NCBI GenBank assembly: GCA_004143945.1 | Contig: SEHB01000003.1 | Location: 1 to 64,000 of the forward strand | Source: Lysobacteraceae bacterium | GTDB lineage: Bacteria; Pseudomonadota; Gammaproteobacteria; Xanthomonadales; Rhodanobacteraceae | DNA length: 64,000 nucleotides | Direction: 5' to 3' | Part shown: positions 29,440 to 39,464 of the stretch, in pieces | Layout of the letters: the number at the start of each line of letters is the position of its first letter | Position numbering within the stretch: position 1 is the stretch's first letter | Made by a program: the position numbers and the translations under genes | Notes under the pieces: model-generated | What the model was told of the DNA's origin: nothing | What the model saw: the letters and a program-made list of their open reading frames with translations, nothing else | The model's database searches: none

Positions 29440-30381
29440 TCAGGCGCGCGTGGCGCGCTTGGTCTTCACGTAGGCGATCGGATTGACCGCGCGCCCGTTG
29501 AGCCAGACTTCGAAGTGGCAATGCGGGCCGGTGGAGCGGCCGGTGGAGCCGACCTTCGCGATCGTCTGGCCGGAGTGGACGCGCGTGCCGACCTCGGCGA
29601 TGTTGCGCGAGTTGTGCGCGTAGCGCGTCATGTAGCCGTTGCCGTGGTCGATCTCGACCACGTTGCCGTAGCCGCTGCGTTGGCCGGACCAGGTGACCAC
29701 GCCGTCGGCGACCGCATGGATGTCCGAGCCGTACGGCGCGTCGAAGTCGATGCCGCGGTGCATGCCCGCGTGCCCGTCGATCGGATCGGTGCGCGAGCCG
29801 TAGCCGGAGGCGATGTAACCCTGCGCGACCGGCATGCCGCTCGGCAGCAGCGCGTTGTCGATCGTGCGGTCGCGCAGCAGGTTCTCGAGCACGTCGAGTT
29901 GCGCCTCCTGGCGATCGAACTCGGCCGCGAGTTCGTCGATGTTCGCCTGCAGCGGCAGCGTGCCGCCGATGCCCGCGACGCGTTCGTCGGGACCGCCGAG
30001 GGCCGGTTCGGAGCTGAAGTCGAACTCGCCGTCGCCGAGCTTGCCCACTTCGGCGAGGCGGTCGCCGAGTGCGTTGAGGCGGGTCGCTTGCGCCTGCAGC
30101 TTGCCGAGCTGCATCGCGAACGCATCGAGGTTGCGGTGGGAGTCTTCGCCGAGCCCGACCAGGGCATCGCGCTGCACGGCCAGTGATGCGCGCAGCTCGG
30201 CGATTTCGCGCAGGTCGTTGCCGCGCGTGCCGCCGAGCAGGAGGGTGGACACCGCGCCCAGCGCGATGAAGAACAACGCGCAACCGGCGAGTGCCGCGAC
30301 CGCGAGCAGGCGCGAACGCCGTCCGGACAGGTCGAGGCGCCGTGGCACGGTATGGGCATTGCGGACGATAATGATGTTCAT
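29440..30381 (-). CDS. M23 family metallopeptidase, membrane anchored
   Basis: Peptidoglycan endopeptidase-like protein, 313 aa. A basic N terminus is followed by one helix (about 28-50), a coiled-coil-like region (55-165), then the LytM domain. All zinc and catalytic residues are visible: GMHRGIDFDAP (His and Asp ligands), RYAHNS, and GPHCHFEVW (HxH). It is therefore likely an active DD-endopeptidase rather than a degenerate EnvC/NlpD-type activator. An alternative GTG start at 30393 would add four residues. It is divergent from the DUF721 gene, with 26 bp between starts, and lies upstream of secA in the same direction. Confidence 0.9.
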   Translation of the reverse strand: MNIIIVRNAHTVPRRLDLSGRRSRLLAVAALAGCALFFIALGAVSTLLLGGTRGNDLREIAELRASLAVQRDALVGLGEDSHRNLDAFAMQLGKLQAQATRLNALGDRLAEVGKLGDGEFDFSSEPALGGPDERVAGIGGTLPLQANIDELAAEFDRQEAQLDVLENLLRDRTIDNALLPSGMPVAQGYIASGYGSRTDPIDGHAGMHRGIDFDAPYGSDIHAVADGVVTWSGQRSGYGNVVEIDHGNGYMTRYAHNSRNIAEVGTRVHSGQTIAKVGSTGRSTGPHCHFEVWLNGRAVNPIAYVKTKRATRA

Positions 30382-30407
30382 CGGGGACAGCACCGGTTCA
30401 AAGCTTC

Positions 30408-30875
30408 ATGTCGCCAAGGCGCAATCCGCTCCATGCCCACGCGCCAGGTCCAAGGCCTGCCGCGGAGTGCATCCCCCTCGACGCACTCGCGGAACGCGCG
30501 CGTGCGCTGGATGCGCTGGATCAACGATTGCGCCGCCTCTTGCCCGCCGCGACCGCTCGCGAGACCAGGCTCGCGGACGTGCGCAACGGACGGGTTGTCT
30601 TCCTGGCGTCGAGTCCGACCTGGGCCAGCCGGCTCCGATTGCAGCAGGCTGCAATCCTCGCCGAGGCCCGCGCCGCATTGGGCGACGGGATCGAACGCTT
30701 CGCCGTGAAAGTGGCGCCCTTGCCGACCGTTCCCCCGGAACCGACAAAGCCGAAACCGCTTTCCGCTGCCACCGCACGCCACCTGATGGCGACGGCGACA
30801 ATCCTCTCTGACCCCGAACTGCAGGCCCTTTATCGCAAACTGGCGTCCATCGCCGATGACGGTTCCAGCGCTTGA
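30408..30875 (+). CDS. DUF721 (DciA-like) protein
   Basis: 155 aa. The N-terminal half (LDALAERARALDALDQRLRR through FLASSPTWASRLRLQQAAIL) matches the DUF721/DciA fold, including the tryptophan of SPTWASRLR. DciA loads the replicative helicase DnaB in bacteria lacking DnaC. The C-terminal half is Pro/Lys rich and probably flexible. Its place between lpxC and an M23-secA block is typical for the gammaproteobacterial DUF721 gene. It is divergent from the M23 gene and convergent with lpxC. The helicase-loading role is inferred from family only. Confidence 0.82.
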   Translation: MSPRRNPLHAHAPGPRPAAECIPLDALAERARALDALDQRLRRLLPAATARETRLADVRNGRVVFLASSPTWASRLRLQQAAILAEARAALGDGIERFAVKVAPLPTVPPEPTKPKPLSAATARHLMATATILSDPELQALYRKLASIADDGSSA

Positions 30876-31028
30876 CCGGAACCGGGGCGGTTCGGTCTCC
30901 CCTGCGCGGACCTCCTGGCGGAGGCCTTCCTTCTGGGACCGGTCCGATGCCAGGCATCGCGACCGGTTGCGACGAACGGCGCAGCTTCGCCGTCTTCCGT
31001 CCGTCTGCGGGTACGCTGCCCGCGGTAT

Positions 31029-31057
31029 CGGCATCTTCCCGTGCCGAGGGGTTTTTT
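31029..31057 (+). terminator. Possible terminator after the DUF721 gene
   Basis: A short stem CGGCA/TGCCG (31029-31033 and 31042-31046) is followed by AGGGG and TTTTTT. The T-run is 5 nt from the stem, so function is uncertain. It lies in the 230-bp convergent gap before the lpxC stop. Confidence 0.35.
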
Positions 31058-31105
31058 CCGTGACCGGATTCGCCGAAGGCGAAGCCGACCGGGAATGTTA
31101 CACGC

Positions 31106-32017
31106 TCAGACGGCCTGCGCCGGGTGGGCGTAGGAAATCGGGGCCAGCTTCTCGTCCTCGAAGCTCACTTCCTCCCACGCGCTCGCATCCGCGAGCATCG
31201 TGCGCAGGAGCTTGTTGTTCAGCTCGTGGCCCGACTTGTAGCCATAGAATGCACCAATCAGGCTGTGGCCGAGCAGATAGAGGTCGCCGATCGCATCGAG
31301 GATCTTGTGCTTGACGAACTCGTCCTCGTAACGGAGGCCGTCCTCGTTGAGCACCCGATAGTCGTCGAGCACGATCGCGTTGTCCATCGATCCGCCGAGC
31401 GCGAGGTTGCGTTCGCGCAGGTACTCGATGTCGCGCATGAAGCCGAACGTGCGCGCGCGGCTGACTTCCTTGACGAACGAGGTCGTCGAGAAATCGATCT
31501 CGCTGGTCGAGGTGCGCTTGGTGAACATCGGGTGGTTGAAATCGATCGAGAACCCGACCTTGAAGCCGTCGAACGGCTCGAAACGGGCCCACTTGTCGCC
31601 GTCACGCACGGTGACCGACTTCTTGATCCGTATGAAACGCTTGGCCTTGGCCTGTTCCTCGATGCCTGCCGACTGCAGCAGGAACACGAATGGGCCGGCG
31701 CTGCCGTCCATGATCGGCACTTCCGGCGCCGACAGGTCGACATACGCGTTGTCGATCCCGAGCCCGGCCATCGCCGAGAGCAGGTGCTCGACCGTGGCGA
31801 TGCGGACATCGCCCTTGACGAGCGTGGTGGAGAGGCGGGTGTCGCCCACGTTCTCGCAACAGGAGCGGATTTCCATCGGGTTCGGCAGGTCGACACGGCG
31901 GAACACGATGCCGGTGTCGACAGCAGCCGGTCGCAAGGTCATGTACACCTTGTCGCCCGTATGAAGACCCACGCCCGTCGCCCTGATGACGTTCTTGAGC
32001 GTGCGCTGTCTGATCAT
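31106..32017 (-). CDS. lpxC: UDP-3-O-acyl-N-acetylglucosamine deacetylase
   Basis: Zinc deacetylase, the committed step of lipid A synthesis. 303 aa, usual length. The N-terminal [37 protein letters not shown] (zinc His), the [16 protein letters not shown] motif, and [15 protein letters not shown] (zinc His and Asp) are all present. The C terminus is [21 protein letters not shown]; the family tail controls FtsH turnover in enterics, but I cannot say whether this one does. It lies downstream of ftsZ on the same strand after 395 bp, the conserved end of the dcw cluster. Confidence 0.97.
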   Translation of the reverse strand: MIRQRTLKNVIRATGVGLHTGDKVYMTLRPAAVDTGIVFRRVDLPNPMEIRSCCENVGDTRLSTTLVKGDVRIATVEHLLSAMAGLGIDNAYVDLSAPEVPIMDGSAGPFVFLLQSAGIEEQAKAKRFIRIKKSVTVRDGDKWARFEPFDGFKVGFSIDFNHPMFTKRTSTSEIDFSTTSFVKEVSRARTFGFMRDIEYLRERNLALGGSMDNAIVLDDYRVLNEDGLRYEDEFVKHKILDAIGDLYLLGHSLIGAFYGYKSGHELNNKLLRTMLADASAWEEVSFEDEKLAPISYAHPAQAV

Positions 32018-32366
32018 TTTTATGGTTTGACCCCTGGGGCAGGAGCTGACAAAACGCCGACGAGGTTAGCACAGCGGATTTGTGCTGAAAAGTTAAACGA
32101 CGCACGGAACCCACACGCTGTTGCGAAAGCGCAACAGGGTGGCGGTGCCGGGATGGACGCGGAGCGGACGCGCGGTCGGCTTTGGTAGGACGCTGCGGCG
32201 ATACGCAGCGAGCGCGGCCTGGAGATCATGGGCTGCACGCGCGCATCGCGACCGGCATCCAGGCGCGCACGCCCAGGCAGGGCGCCGGCCGCCCTGCAGG
32301 GACGACGACGCCCGCCCTCATGACGCCACATGGGGCGGAGTCGTTGCCGGTGGCGGATCGCCGGCG

Positions 32367-32390
32367 GGTCCGCGGCGTCAACCGCGGACC
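32367..32390 (-). repeat. Inverted repeat downstream of ftsZ
   Basis: Perfect 9-bp stem GGTCCGCGG (32367-32375) / CCGCGGACC (32382-32390) with a 6-nt loop, 23 nt past the ftsZ stop. There is no T-run, so it is a stem-loop that may protect or pause the transcript rather than a standard terminator. The remaining ftsZ-lpxC gap (32018-32366) holds no gene; any lpxC promoter is not distinct. Confidence 0.55.
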
Positions 32391-32412
32391 GGAGGGGCAT
32401 GACGCGGCCGGC

Positions 32413-33594
32413 TCAGTCGGCCTGGCGGCGCAGGAACGCCGGGATGTCGAGGTAGTCGCCCGACGCTTCCGGCTGCGACGCGTGCTCGACCGCGGCACGC
32501 GTCGCCAAGCCGGGCATGCCGCCCGCGTAGTCGATGACCTGCCCGGTGGTGCCGTCGCGCACGACGCGCATCGGCGGGCGCGGCGTCGACATCGCTTCGC
32601 GCTCGCGCGATTCGCGCAGCGGCTGCCGCGCGACCGCGCGGTTGAGCCCGGTCGCGACCACGGTCACGCGCACGTCGTCCTTGAGTTCCGGATCCAGCGC
32701 GGTACCGACCACGACGGTGGCGTCCTCGCTGGCGAACTCGTGGATCACCTGGCCGATGTCGTCGAACTCGCGCATCGTGAGGTTGGTGCCTGCGGTCACG
32801 TTGACGAGGATGCCGCAGGCGCCGGCGAGATTGACGTCGTCGAGCAGCGGGTTGTTGATCGCCGCCTCGGCCGCCGCGATCGCACGATCGTCGCCGCGCG
32901 CGGTGCCCGTGCCCATCATCGCCATGCCCATCTCGCTCATCACGGTGCGCACGTCGGCGAAGTCCACGTTGATGAGGCCCGGGCGCGTGATCAGGTCCGC
33001 GATGCCCTGCACCGCCCCGAGCAGCACGTCGTTGGCCGACTTGAACGCCGACAGCAGCGTGACGTCGCGACCGAGCACGGTCAGCAGCTTCTCGTTCGGC
33101 ACGGTGATCAGCGAGTCGCAGTACTGGCCGAGGTCCTCGATGCCCTTGAGCGCGACCTGCATGCGCCGGCGGCCTTCGAACGGGAACGGCTTGGTCACCA
33201 CGGCGACGGTCAGGATGCCCATCTCCTTGGCGAGCTGCGCGACCACCGGCGCCGCGCCGGTGCCGGTGCCGCCGCCCATGCCGCACGTGATGAAGGCCAT
33301 GTCCGCCCCGGTCAGGAGTTCGACGATGCGCTCGCGGTCCTCGAGCGCGGCCTGCCGGCCGACTTCGGGATTCGCGCCCGCACCGAGGCCCTTGGTCACG
33401 TTCGCGCCGAGCTGCAGCGTGAACTTCGCGCCGCTGCCCTTGAGCGCCTGCGCATCGGTGTTGGCGCAGACGAAATCAACGCCCTCGACACCGGCCTGCA
33501 CCATGTGGCTGACCGCGTTGCCGCCGCCGCCGCCGACGCCGACCACCTTGATGACCGCGTTCGGTGCCATCTTCTCGACGAATTCGAATGCCAT
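32413..33594 (-). CDS. ftsZ: Cell division GTPase FtsZ
   Basis: Tubulin homologue that forms the division ring at midcell. 393 aa. It has IKVVGVGGGGGNAVSHM, NTDAQAL, the GTP-binding signature GGGTGTG (107-113), and the synergy loop NVDFADVRTVMSEMG. After about residue 320 comes a variable linker, then the C-terminal peptide DYLDIPAFLRRQAD that binds FtsA and ZipA. Start MAFEFVEKMAPNAVIKV is typical. It is 219 bp downstream of ftsA, the only sizeable gap in the division cluster, so an ftsZ-specific promoter may lie there. Confidence 0.98.
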   Translation of the reverse strand: MAFEFVEKMAPNAVIKVVGVGGGGGNAVSHMVQAGVEGVDFVCANTDAQALKGSGAKFTLQLGANVTKGLGAGANPEVGRQAALEDRERIVELLTGADMAFITCGMGGGTGTGAAPVVAQLAKEMGILTVAVVTKPFPFEGRRRMQVALKGIEDLGQYCDSLITVPNEKLLTVLGRDVTLLSAFKSANDVLLGAVQGIADLITRPGLINVDFADVRTVMSEMGMAMMGTGTARGDDRAIAAAEAAINNPLLDDVNLAGACGILVNVTAGTNLTMREFDDIGQVIHEFASEDATVVVGTALDPELKDDVRVTVVATGLNRAVARQPLRESREREAMSTPRPPMRVVRDGTTGQVIDYAGGMPGLATRAAVEHASQPEASGDYLDIPAFLRRQAD

Positions 33595-33737
33595 GTCCCA
33601 TCCTCCGCAAAGTTGTGTACCGCTGTTCTTTATCTTTCCCGGGCGCGTGACCTTCCCGGTCCGCCCCGTCCGACGGCTGGCGCGCCGCCTCGCGACCGTT
33701 TCGGTCGCTTTCCGCGATGCTCCGCACCGCGTCTTCC

Positions 33738-33813
33738 AGGGCTGAGGGCAAAGGGCTGAGGGAAAGCCCGGTGACGCGTCGCTCCTCAGCCCCCAGCCCT
33801 CAGCCCTCGCTCC
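33738..33813. repeat. Inverted 7-bp tandem repeats (GAGGGCT type) before ftsZ
   Basis: On the + strand AGGGCTGAGGGCAAAGGGCT runs from 33738; the opposite orientation, CTCAGCCCCCAGCCCTCAGC, starts at 33784 and continues to about 33813. Period is 7 bp. The two arms could form a large stem-loop in the ftsA-ftsZ gap. The repeat abuts the ftsA stop codon (33816-33814). Confidence 0.7.
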
Positions 33814-35046
33814 TCAAAACTCGCCCTTGAACCAGGTCGAAACCCGACCCCACAGGCCGCCCACCACCGACGCGCTCGGCACCACCGCGCGCGTCGCGCC
33901 GCCGCGACTGCCGTAGATGAGCAGCCCGACGCCGGTCGACTGCATCGGGTTCGCGACGACGTCGGCGAGTCCGGTCACGTGCTGCGGCGTGCCGAGGCGC
34001 ACCGGCATGTGGAACAGTTCCTCGGCGAGGTCGAGCGCGCCTTCCATGCGCGCCGCGCCGCCGGTCAGCACGATGCCCGCGCGCACGAGCTCCTCGCGGC
34101 CGCTGCGGCGAAGGTCCGCCTGCACCATCTCGAAGATCTCCTCGTAGCGCGGCTGCACTGCCTCGGCGAGGTTCTGGCGCGCGAGCCGGCGCGGCGGGCG
34201 ATCGCCGACGCTCGGTACCTGGATCGTTTCCTCCGCATGCGCGAGCTGCGCGAGCGCGCAGGCGTAGCGCACCTTGAGTTCTTCCGCGTGCGCGGTCGGG
34301 GTGCGCATCAGGTGCGCGATGTCGCTGGTGACCTGGTCGCCGCCGATCGCGAGCGAAGTCGTGTGGCGCAGCGCACCGCCGGTGTAGATCGCGATGTCGG
34401 TGGTACCCGCGCCGATGTCGACCATGCACACGCCGAGTTCGCGCTCGTCCTCGGTCAGCACCGCGCGCGCGGACGCGACCGCGGCGGGCAGCAGTTCGTC
34501 CACCTGCAGGCCGCAGCGGTTGATGCACTTGGTGATGTTCTGGATCGCGCTCGCCGCGCCCGTCACGAGGTGCACGTTCGCCTCGAGCCGCACCCCGGAC
34601 ATGCCGACCGGATGGCGGATGCCTTCCTGGCCATCGATGAGGTATTCCTGCGGCTCGCGATAGAGCACGCTGCGGTCGGCCGGGATCGCGACCGCGCAGG
34701 CGGAATTGAGCACCGCGTCGAGGTCGGCCGCGCTGACTTCCTTGTCGCGGATCGGCGCGGTGCCGTGCGAGTTCTCGTCCTTGATGTGGCTGCCCGCGAT
34801 CGACGCGTAGACCGAGCGGATCTGGCAGCCGGCCATCAACTCGGCTTCCTCGACCGCGCGCTGGATCGAATGCACCGTCGATTCGATGTCGACCACCACG
34901 CCGCGCTTGAGGCCGTGCGCCGGGTGCGAACCGACCCCGATGATCTCGACCGCCTCCCCCGCCGCGTGCTCGCCGACGATCGTCACGATCTTCGACGTGC
35001 CGACATCGAGGCCCACGATCAGGTTCTTTTCGGACTTGGGTTTCAT
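33814..35046 (-). CDS. ftsA: Cell division protein FtsA
   Basis: Actin-like protein that tethers FtsZ to the membrane. 410 aa. Phosphate-binding and nucleotide motifs are LIVGLDVGTSKIVTIVGE, VDIGAGTTDIAIYTGG, and IVLTGGAARMEG. The SHS2-type 1C domain covers about residues 85-160. The C terminus GGLWGRVSTWFKGEF is the amphipathic membrane-targeting helix. The ATG overlaps the ftsQ stop (ATGA). Gene order ddlB-ftsQ-ftsA-ftsZ is conserved. Confidence 0.97.
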   Translation of the reverse strand: MKPKSEKNLIVGLDVGTSKIVTIVGEHAAGEAVEIIGVGSHPAHGLKRGVVVDIESTVHSIQRAVEEAELMAGCQIRSVYASIAGSHIKDENSHGTAPIRDKEVSAADLDAVLNSACAVAIPADRSVLYREPQEYLIDGQEGIRHPVGMSGVRLEANVHLVTGAASAIQNITKCINRCGLQVDELLPAAVASARAVLTEDERELGVCMVDIGAGTTDIAIYTGGALRHTTSLAIGGDQVTSDIAHLMRTPTAHAEELKVRYACALAQLAHAEETIQVPSVGDRPPRRLARQNLAEAVQPRYEEIFEMVQADLRRSGREELVRAGIVLTGGAARMEGALDLAEELFHMPVRLGTPQHVTGLADVVANPMQSTGVGLLIYGSRGGATRAVVPSASVVGGLWGRVSTWFKGEF

Positions 35047-35918
35047 AGCGGCCGGGAATGGGGAATGGGGAATGGGGAATGGGACATGCCAGTGCCCGCT
35101 TCGGCCAGCAGCCGCGCATCGTTCGAACGCCAGTCGTGGACGCCGGCATCGGGGGGCATGGCGCCGTGACCATTGCCTGTCCCCGATTCCCCATTCCCGG
35201 CGTCGGGACCCGGCAACGCCGCGTCCCAACGCACGGCGAATCCATTCGCATACCGCAGGTCCACCGACTGCGGCGGGTGCGCGCGGGTGGACGCGATGCG
35301 CGGCCAGACGTCGAGGAAGCGCTTGAGGTGCAGCATCGCGTCTTCGCGGCCGAGCTCGACCACCGTGGCGGCGCCGAGGTGCAGGCGCCAGCTGCCGCGT
35401 GGCGAGAGGTCGACCGCATCGAGCACGAGGCCGCTGCCGCCGAGCTCGCGCAGGCAGTCCGAATGGAAGCGCAGCACGTCGTCGAGGCGCTCGTCGGGCC
35501 CAGCGAGGCGCGGCAGCCCCTGCAGCAGTTCGCCGCCGGGCACGCTGAACAACTGGCCGGTACGGCTGACGAGGCGGCCGCCGCTCCAGTGCGCGTACGG
35601 CTGTTGCTCGTAGACGACGAGCTCGACCGTGTCCGGCCAGCGCTTGCGTGCTTCGACGCGTTCGACCCACGGCAGGCGCGCGACCGCGTCGCGCACCTGG
35701 TCGAGCTGCATCGCGAAGAAGCCCTGCCCGAGGCCGGGTTCTGCCGCCGCGCGGATCTGCTCGGCACTCACGTGCTCGAACTCCGCGCGCACCGCGAGTC
35801 GCGTCACGGGCCAGCGTTCGCTCGCGAACCAGCCGTTCAGCACGCCGACGACCGGTAGCGCGACGAGCGTCAGCGCGATCGCCCATGCGAGCAGCTTGGC
35901 GAGTCCGCTGCCGGTCAC
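35043..35918 (-). CDS. ftsQ: Cell division protein FtsQ
   Basis: Single-pass membrane protein that recruits FtsL/FtsB in the divisome. 291 aa. One helix (about 8-30), then the POTRA domain ([20 protein letters not shown]) and the beta domain with [21 protein letters not shown] and [15 protein letters not shown]. After about residue 240 the tail is unusual: [11 protein letters not shown] and [13 protein letters not shown] are direct translations of two 7-bp tandem repeats (35183-35198 and 35053-35083). The tail is probably not needed for function. GTG start overlaps the ddlB stop; the stop overlaps ftsA. Confidence 0.94.
   Translation of the reverse strand: MTGSGLAKLLAWAIALTLVALPVVGVLNGWFASERWPVTRLAVRAEFEHVSAEQIRAAAEPGLGQGFFAMQLDQVRDAVARLPWVERVEARKRWPDTVELVVYEQQPYAHWSGGRLVSRTGQLFSVPGGELLQGLPRLAGPDERLDDVLRFHSDCLRELGGSGLVLDAVDLSPRGSWRLHLGAATVVELGREDAMLHLKRFLDVWPRIASTRAHPPQSVDLRYANGFAVRWDAALPGPDAGNGESGTGNGHGAMPPDAGVHDWRSNDARLLAEAGTGMSHSPFPIPHSRPL
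35053..35083. repeat. 7-bp tandem repeat (GGGAATG type) in the ftsQ 3' end
   Basis: Four units of GGGAATG on the + strand, followed by a decayed unit GGGACAT. On the coding strand this encodes the FtsQ ending PFPIPHSR. A shorter relative (CCCCGATTCCCCATTCCC, 35181-35198) lies 100 bp upstream in the same gene. Confidence 0.85.
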
Positions 35919-36940
35919 GCGGGGCCTCCGGGTTCGCGATCGAAGCTCGTCTCGAGCACGCGCCAGCACAGCTCCTCGAACGGGATGCCGATCGTCGCGG
36001 CCGCCTTCGGCACCAGCGAGTGGCTCGTCATGCCCGGCGCGGTGTTGACCTCGAGCAGGAAGTTGCGCCCCGCGCGATCGCGCATCACGTCGACGCGGCC
36101 CCAGCCCGAGCAGCCCGCGGCATCGAAGGCCGAGAGCGCGAGCGCGCGCAGTTCGACCTCCGCGTCGCCTTCGAGGCCCGGGCAGATGTACTGCGTGTCC
36201 TCGGCCACATACTTGGCGTGGTAGTCGTAGAACGAGCCCTTCGGCACGATGCGGATCGACGGCAGCGCCACGCTGCCGAGGATGCCGACCGTGAGCTCGT
36301 CGCCCTGGATCATTTCCTCGACCAGCAGGTCGCCCGGATAGCGCGCGGCGAGTTCTGCGGCATCGTCGAGATCGCGTTGCTCGAACACGCGCGAGACGCC
36401 GACGCTCGAGCCCTCGCATGCGGGCTTCACGATCACCGGCAAGCCGACCTTCGCAGCCGCAGCGTGCACGTCCATCTGCACGCCGCGCCGCGGGTCGGCG
36501 ATGCGGTCGGCCTTGCGCAGCGCGACGAAGCGCGGCGTCGGCAGGCCTTCGGCGATCCACACCTGCTTGGTGCGCACCTTGTCCATCGACAGCGCCGATC
36601 CGAGCACGCCCGATCCCGTGTAGGGCACGCGCAGGGATTCGAGCGCACCCTGGAGCACGCCGTCCTCGCCACCGCCATGCTGCCCGTGCAGGATGTTGAA
36701 CACGCGCGCGTAGTGGCCCGCGCGCAAGGCGTCGAGCAGCGCCGGGATGCCGTCCACCGGATGTGCATCGACGCCTTTCGCGCGCAGCGCGGCGAGCACG
36801 TTGCGACCCGAATCGAGCGACACCTCGCGCTCGGCGGACTGGCCGCCCATGACGACGGCGACGCGGCCGAACGCGTTCGCGTCGTTGACGCGAAAGCCGG
36901 GAATGGGGAATGGGGAATGGGGAATCGTCGGAGCATTCAC
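35915..36940 (-). CDS. ddlB: D-alanine--D-alanine ligase
   Basis: ATP-grasp enzyme that makes D-Ala-D-Ala for peptidoglycan. 341 aa. [19 protein letters not shown] begins the conserved part; later [48 protein letters not shown], and [28 protein letters not shown] (metal ligands). The only plausible start is GTG 36940, overlapping the murC stop; there is no other ATG, GTG or TTG before VVMGG. So the first residues, including [10 protein letters not shown], must be translated from a 7-bp tandem repeat (36899-36925), adding an unusual N-terminal tag. Confidence 0.94.
   Translation of the reverse strand: MNAPTIPHSPFPIPGFRVNDANAFGRVAVVMGGQSAEREVSLDSGRNVLAALRAKGVDAHPVDGIPALLDALRAGHYARVFNILHGQHGGGEDGVLQGALESLRVPYTGSGVLGSALSMDKVRTKQVWIAEGLPTPRFVALRKADRIADPRRGVQMDVHAAAAKVGLPVIVKPACEGSSVGVSRVFEQRDLDDAAELAARYPGDLLVEEMIQGDELTVGILGSVALPSIRIVPKGSFYDYHAKYVAEDTQYICPGLEGDAEVELRALALSAFDAAGCSGWGRVDVMRDRAGRNFLLEVNTAPGMTSHSLVPKAAATIGIPFEELCWRVLETSFDREPGGPA
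36899..36925. repeat. 7-bp tandem repeat (GGGAATG type) inside the ddlB 5' end
   Basis: Perfect (GGGAATG) units from 36899 to 36925. It starts 15 bases inside ddlB, which begins at GTG 36940, and encodes IPHSPFPIP on the coding strand. Confidence 0.9.
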
Positions 36941-38382
36941 TGGCTGGTTCCCCGCGTCTTGAGTTGTCCGGCGGCAGCGAGGTCGGTCGCGGTCGCGCCG
37001 ATGTCGCCGGCGCCGAGCAGCAGCAGCAGGTCGCCGTCGCGCAGCAGCGGCGGCAATGCATCGCGCAGGTCGCGCGGGTGGTCGACCAGCACCGGATCGA
37101 CCTTGCCGCGTGCGCGCACCGCGCGCGCGAGCGCGCGCCCGTCCGCGTTCGCGATCGGCGCCTCGCCGGCCGGATAGACCTCGGTCAACAGCAGCACGTC
37201 GACTTCGGCCAGCACGTTCGCGAAATCGTCGATGAGATCGCGCGTGCGCGAGTAGCGGTGCGGCTGGAATGCGACCACGAGCCGACGCTCGGGCCAGCCC
37301 GTGCGCGCGGCTTCGAACACCGCCGCGAGTTCGCGCGGATGGTGGCCATAGTCGTCGACGAGCAGAGCGTGTCCCTCGTCGAGCGCGATCTCGCCGCGCA
37401 CCTGGAAGCGCCGGCCGACGCCCTCGAACCTGGCGAGCGCCGCGCGCATCGCGTCCGCGTCGACACCGAGCTGCCAGCCGACTGCGCACGCGGCGAGTGC
37501 GTTCAGCACGTTGTGGCGGCCCGGCAGGTTCAGGCGCATCGGCAGGTTCGCGCCGGCCTCGGGCAACTGCATCATGAACTCGGTCGCGCCGCCGCGCTGG
37601 CGCAAGCCGGTCGCGCGCACGTCGGCGTCTGCGTCGATGCCATAGGTCAGCACGCGGCGATTGGTTTCCCGCGCGAGCGCGGCGACTTCCGGATCGTCCG
37701 CGCAGAGCACCGCGACGCCGTAGAACGGCAGGCGGTGCAGGAAATCGTGGAACGCCTTGCGCACGCGGTCGAAGTCGCCGTCGTAGTTCTCTAGGTGGTC
37801 GGCGTCGATGTTGGTGACGATCGCGATCACCGGCGACAGCAGCAGGAACGAGCCATCCGATTCGTCGGCTTCGGCGACGAGGTATTCGCCGCTGCCGAGG
37901 CGCGCGTTCGCGCCGGCCGCGATCAGCTGTCCGCCGATCACGAACGTCGGGTCGAGCCCGGCTTCGGCGAGCACGCTCGCGGTGAGGCTGGTCGTGGTGG
38001 TCTTGCCATGCGTGCCCGCGACCGCGATGCCGCGCCGGAAGCGCATGAGCTCGCCGAGCATCTCGGCGCGAGGCACCACCGGGATGCGCCGCTCGCGTGC
38101 GGCGACGAGTTCGGGATTGTCGGCCGCGATCGCACTCGACACGACCAGCACGTCGGCATCGGCGCCGTGCGCAGCGTCGTGCCCGCGTTCGATGCGCGCG
38201 CCGAGCGAGGCGAGCCGACGCGTCGTCGCATTGTCGGCCTTGTCCGAACCGGACACCGCATAGCCGAGGTTGCAGAGCACTTCGGCGATCCCGCTCATGC
38301 CGACGCCACCGACGCCGACGAAGTGGACGCGCCGGAAGTCCTGCATGATGTCGCCGTGCTGGTGCAGGCGGACCGGCGTCAT
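36937..38382 (-). CDS. murC: UDP-N-acetylmuramate--L-alanine ligase
   Basis: Cytosolic Mur ligase adding L-Ala to UDP-MurNAc. 481 aa. N-terminal Rossmann domain [20 protein letters not shown]-binding [36 protein letters not shown] and the C-terminal [27 protein letters not shown] 38382 overlaps the murG stop (ATGA). An internal ATG, 12 codons in before [10 protein letters not shown], is the alternative start. The 3' end overlaps ddlB by 4 nt. Confidence 0.97.
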   Translation of the reverse strand: MTPVRLHQHGDIMQDFRRVHFVGVGGVGMSGIAEVLCNLGYAVSGSDKADNATTRRLASLGARIERGHDAAHGADADVLVVSSAIAADNPELVAARERRIPVVPRAEMLGELMRFRRGIAVAGTHGKTTTTSLTASVLAEAGLDPTFVIGGQLIAAGANARLGSGEYLVAEADESDGSFLLLSPVIAIVTNIDADHLENYDGDFDRVRKAFHDFLHRLPFYGVAVLCADDPEVAALARETNRRVLTYGIDADADVRATGLRQRGGATEFMMQLPEAGANLPMRLNLPGRHNVLNALAACAVGWQLGVDADAMRAALARFEGVGRRFQVRGEIALDEGHALLVDDYGHHPRELAAVFEAARTGWPERRLVVAFQPHRYSRTRDLIDDFANVLAEVDVLLLTEVYPAGEAPIANADGRALARAVRARGKVDPVLVDHPRDLRDALPPLLRDGDLLLLLGAGDIGATATDLAAAGQLKTRGTSQ

Positions 38383-39464
38383 GCGGCGACCTCCAGGCAG
38401 GCGTCGGCGATGCGTCGCGCGGCATCGGGATGCGCGAGCGAACGCGCGGCTTCGGCCATGCGCACGAGCACCTCGCGACGGCCGATCTCCTCGAACATCG
38501 CGCCGAGGCGCTTGACGAAGTCGTCGCCTTCCGCGACGAGGCGCGCAGCACCGGCCGCGACCATCGCTTCGGCGTTGCGCGTCTGGTGGTCGTCGACCGC
38601 ATGCGGATACGGCACGAGGATCGACGGGACGCCCGCGGCCTCGAGCTCGGCCAGCGTGAGCGCGCCCGAGCGGCAGATCACGAGGTCGCACCAGGCGTAT
38701 GCCGCGGCCATGTCGTCCTCGAACGGCACCACGTCCGCTTCGATGCCTGCGTTCATGTACGCCGCGCGCGCCTTGTCGAGGTGTTTCGCTCCGCACTGGT
38801 GGCGCACGACCACGTCGAGCCGCGCGCCGCGACGACGCAGCACCTCGGGCAACGCGGCATTGAGGCTCTGCGCCCCCTGGCTGCCACCGAGCACGAGCAG
38901 GTGCAGCGCACCCGCGCGCCCGGCATAGCGCCGCTTCGGCGCAGGCACCGCGGCGATCGCGGCACGCACCGGATTGCCGACCCATTCGCCGTTCGCGAAC
39001 ACCCCGTCGAAGCCGGTCAGCACGCGCCGCGCGTGGCGCGCGAGCAGGCGGTTGGTGAGGCCCGCGATGCTGTTCTGCTCGTGCACGACGAGCGGAACGC
39101 CCGCGAGCTGGGCCGCGATGCCGCCGGGTGCCGCGACATAACCGCCGAGCGAAAGCACGCAGCGCGGCGCGAGCGTGCGCAACAGTCCGCGCGCGGCGGC
39201 CACCGCGCGCATCACGCGCAGCGGCGTCGCGAGCAGCGTCAGCAGGCCCTTGCCGCGCATGCCCGAGATCGGCAGCGTTTCGAGCTGCAAGCCGTGCTGC
39301 GGAACCAGCCGCGTCTCGAGGCCGCCGGCCGCGCCGAGCCAGACCACCGGCACGTGTCGCGACTTCAGTTCCTCCGCGACCGCGAGGCCCGGGAAGATGT
39401 GGCCGCCGGTACCGCCGGCCATCACCAGCACCGGGGCGTCCGCACGCGCGGTCGCGGCGCTCAC
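38379..39464 (-). CDS. murG: UDP-GlcNAc:lipid I N-acetylglucosaminyltransferase
   Basis: Peripheral inner-membrane GT28 enzyme making lipid II from lipid I. 361 aa. [19 protein letters not shown] (lipid-binding G loop), [49 protein letters not shown] and the UDP-GlcNAc motif [23 protein letters not shown] start overlaps the ftsW stop by 4 nt, supporting coupled translation. Confidence 0.97.
   Translation of the reverse strand: MSAATARADAPVLVMAGGTGGHIFPGLAVAEELKSRHVPVVWLGAAGGLETRLVPQHGLQLETLPISGMRGKGLLTLLATPLRVMRAVAAARGLLRTLAPRCVLSLGGYVAAPGGIAAQLAGVPLVVHEQNSIAGLTNRLLARHARRVLTGFDGVFANGEWVGNPVRAAIAAVPAPKRRYAGRAGALHLLVLGGSQGAQSLNAALPEVLRRRGARLDVVVRHQCGAKHLDKARAAYMNAGIEADVVPFEDDMAAAYAWCDLVICRSGALTLAELEAAGVPSILVPYPHAVDDHQTRNAEAMVAAGAARLVAEGDDFVKRLGAMFEEIGRREVLVRMAEAARSLAHPDAARRIADACLEVAA

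Noticed and set aside
32018-32366. Possible small gene or clear lpxC promoter in the ftsZ-lpxC gap
   Set aside because: No frame with start, ribosome site and plausible composition; only weak -10/-35-like words were found.
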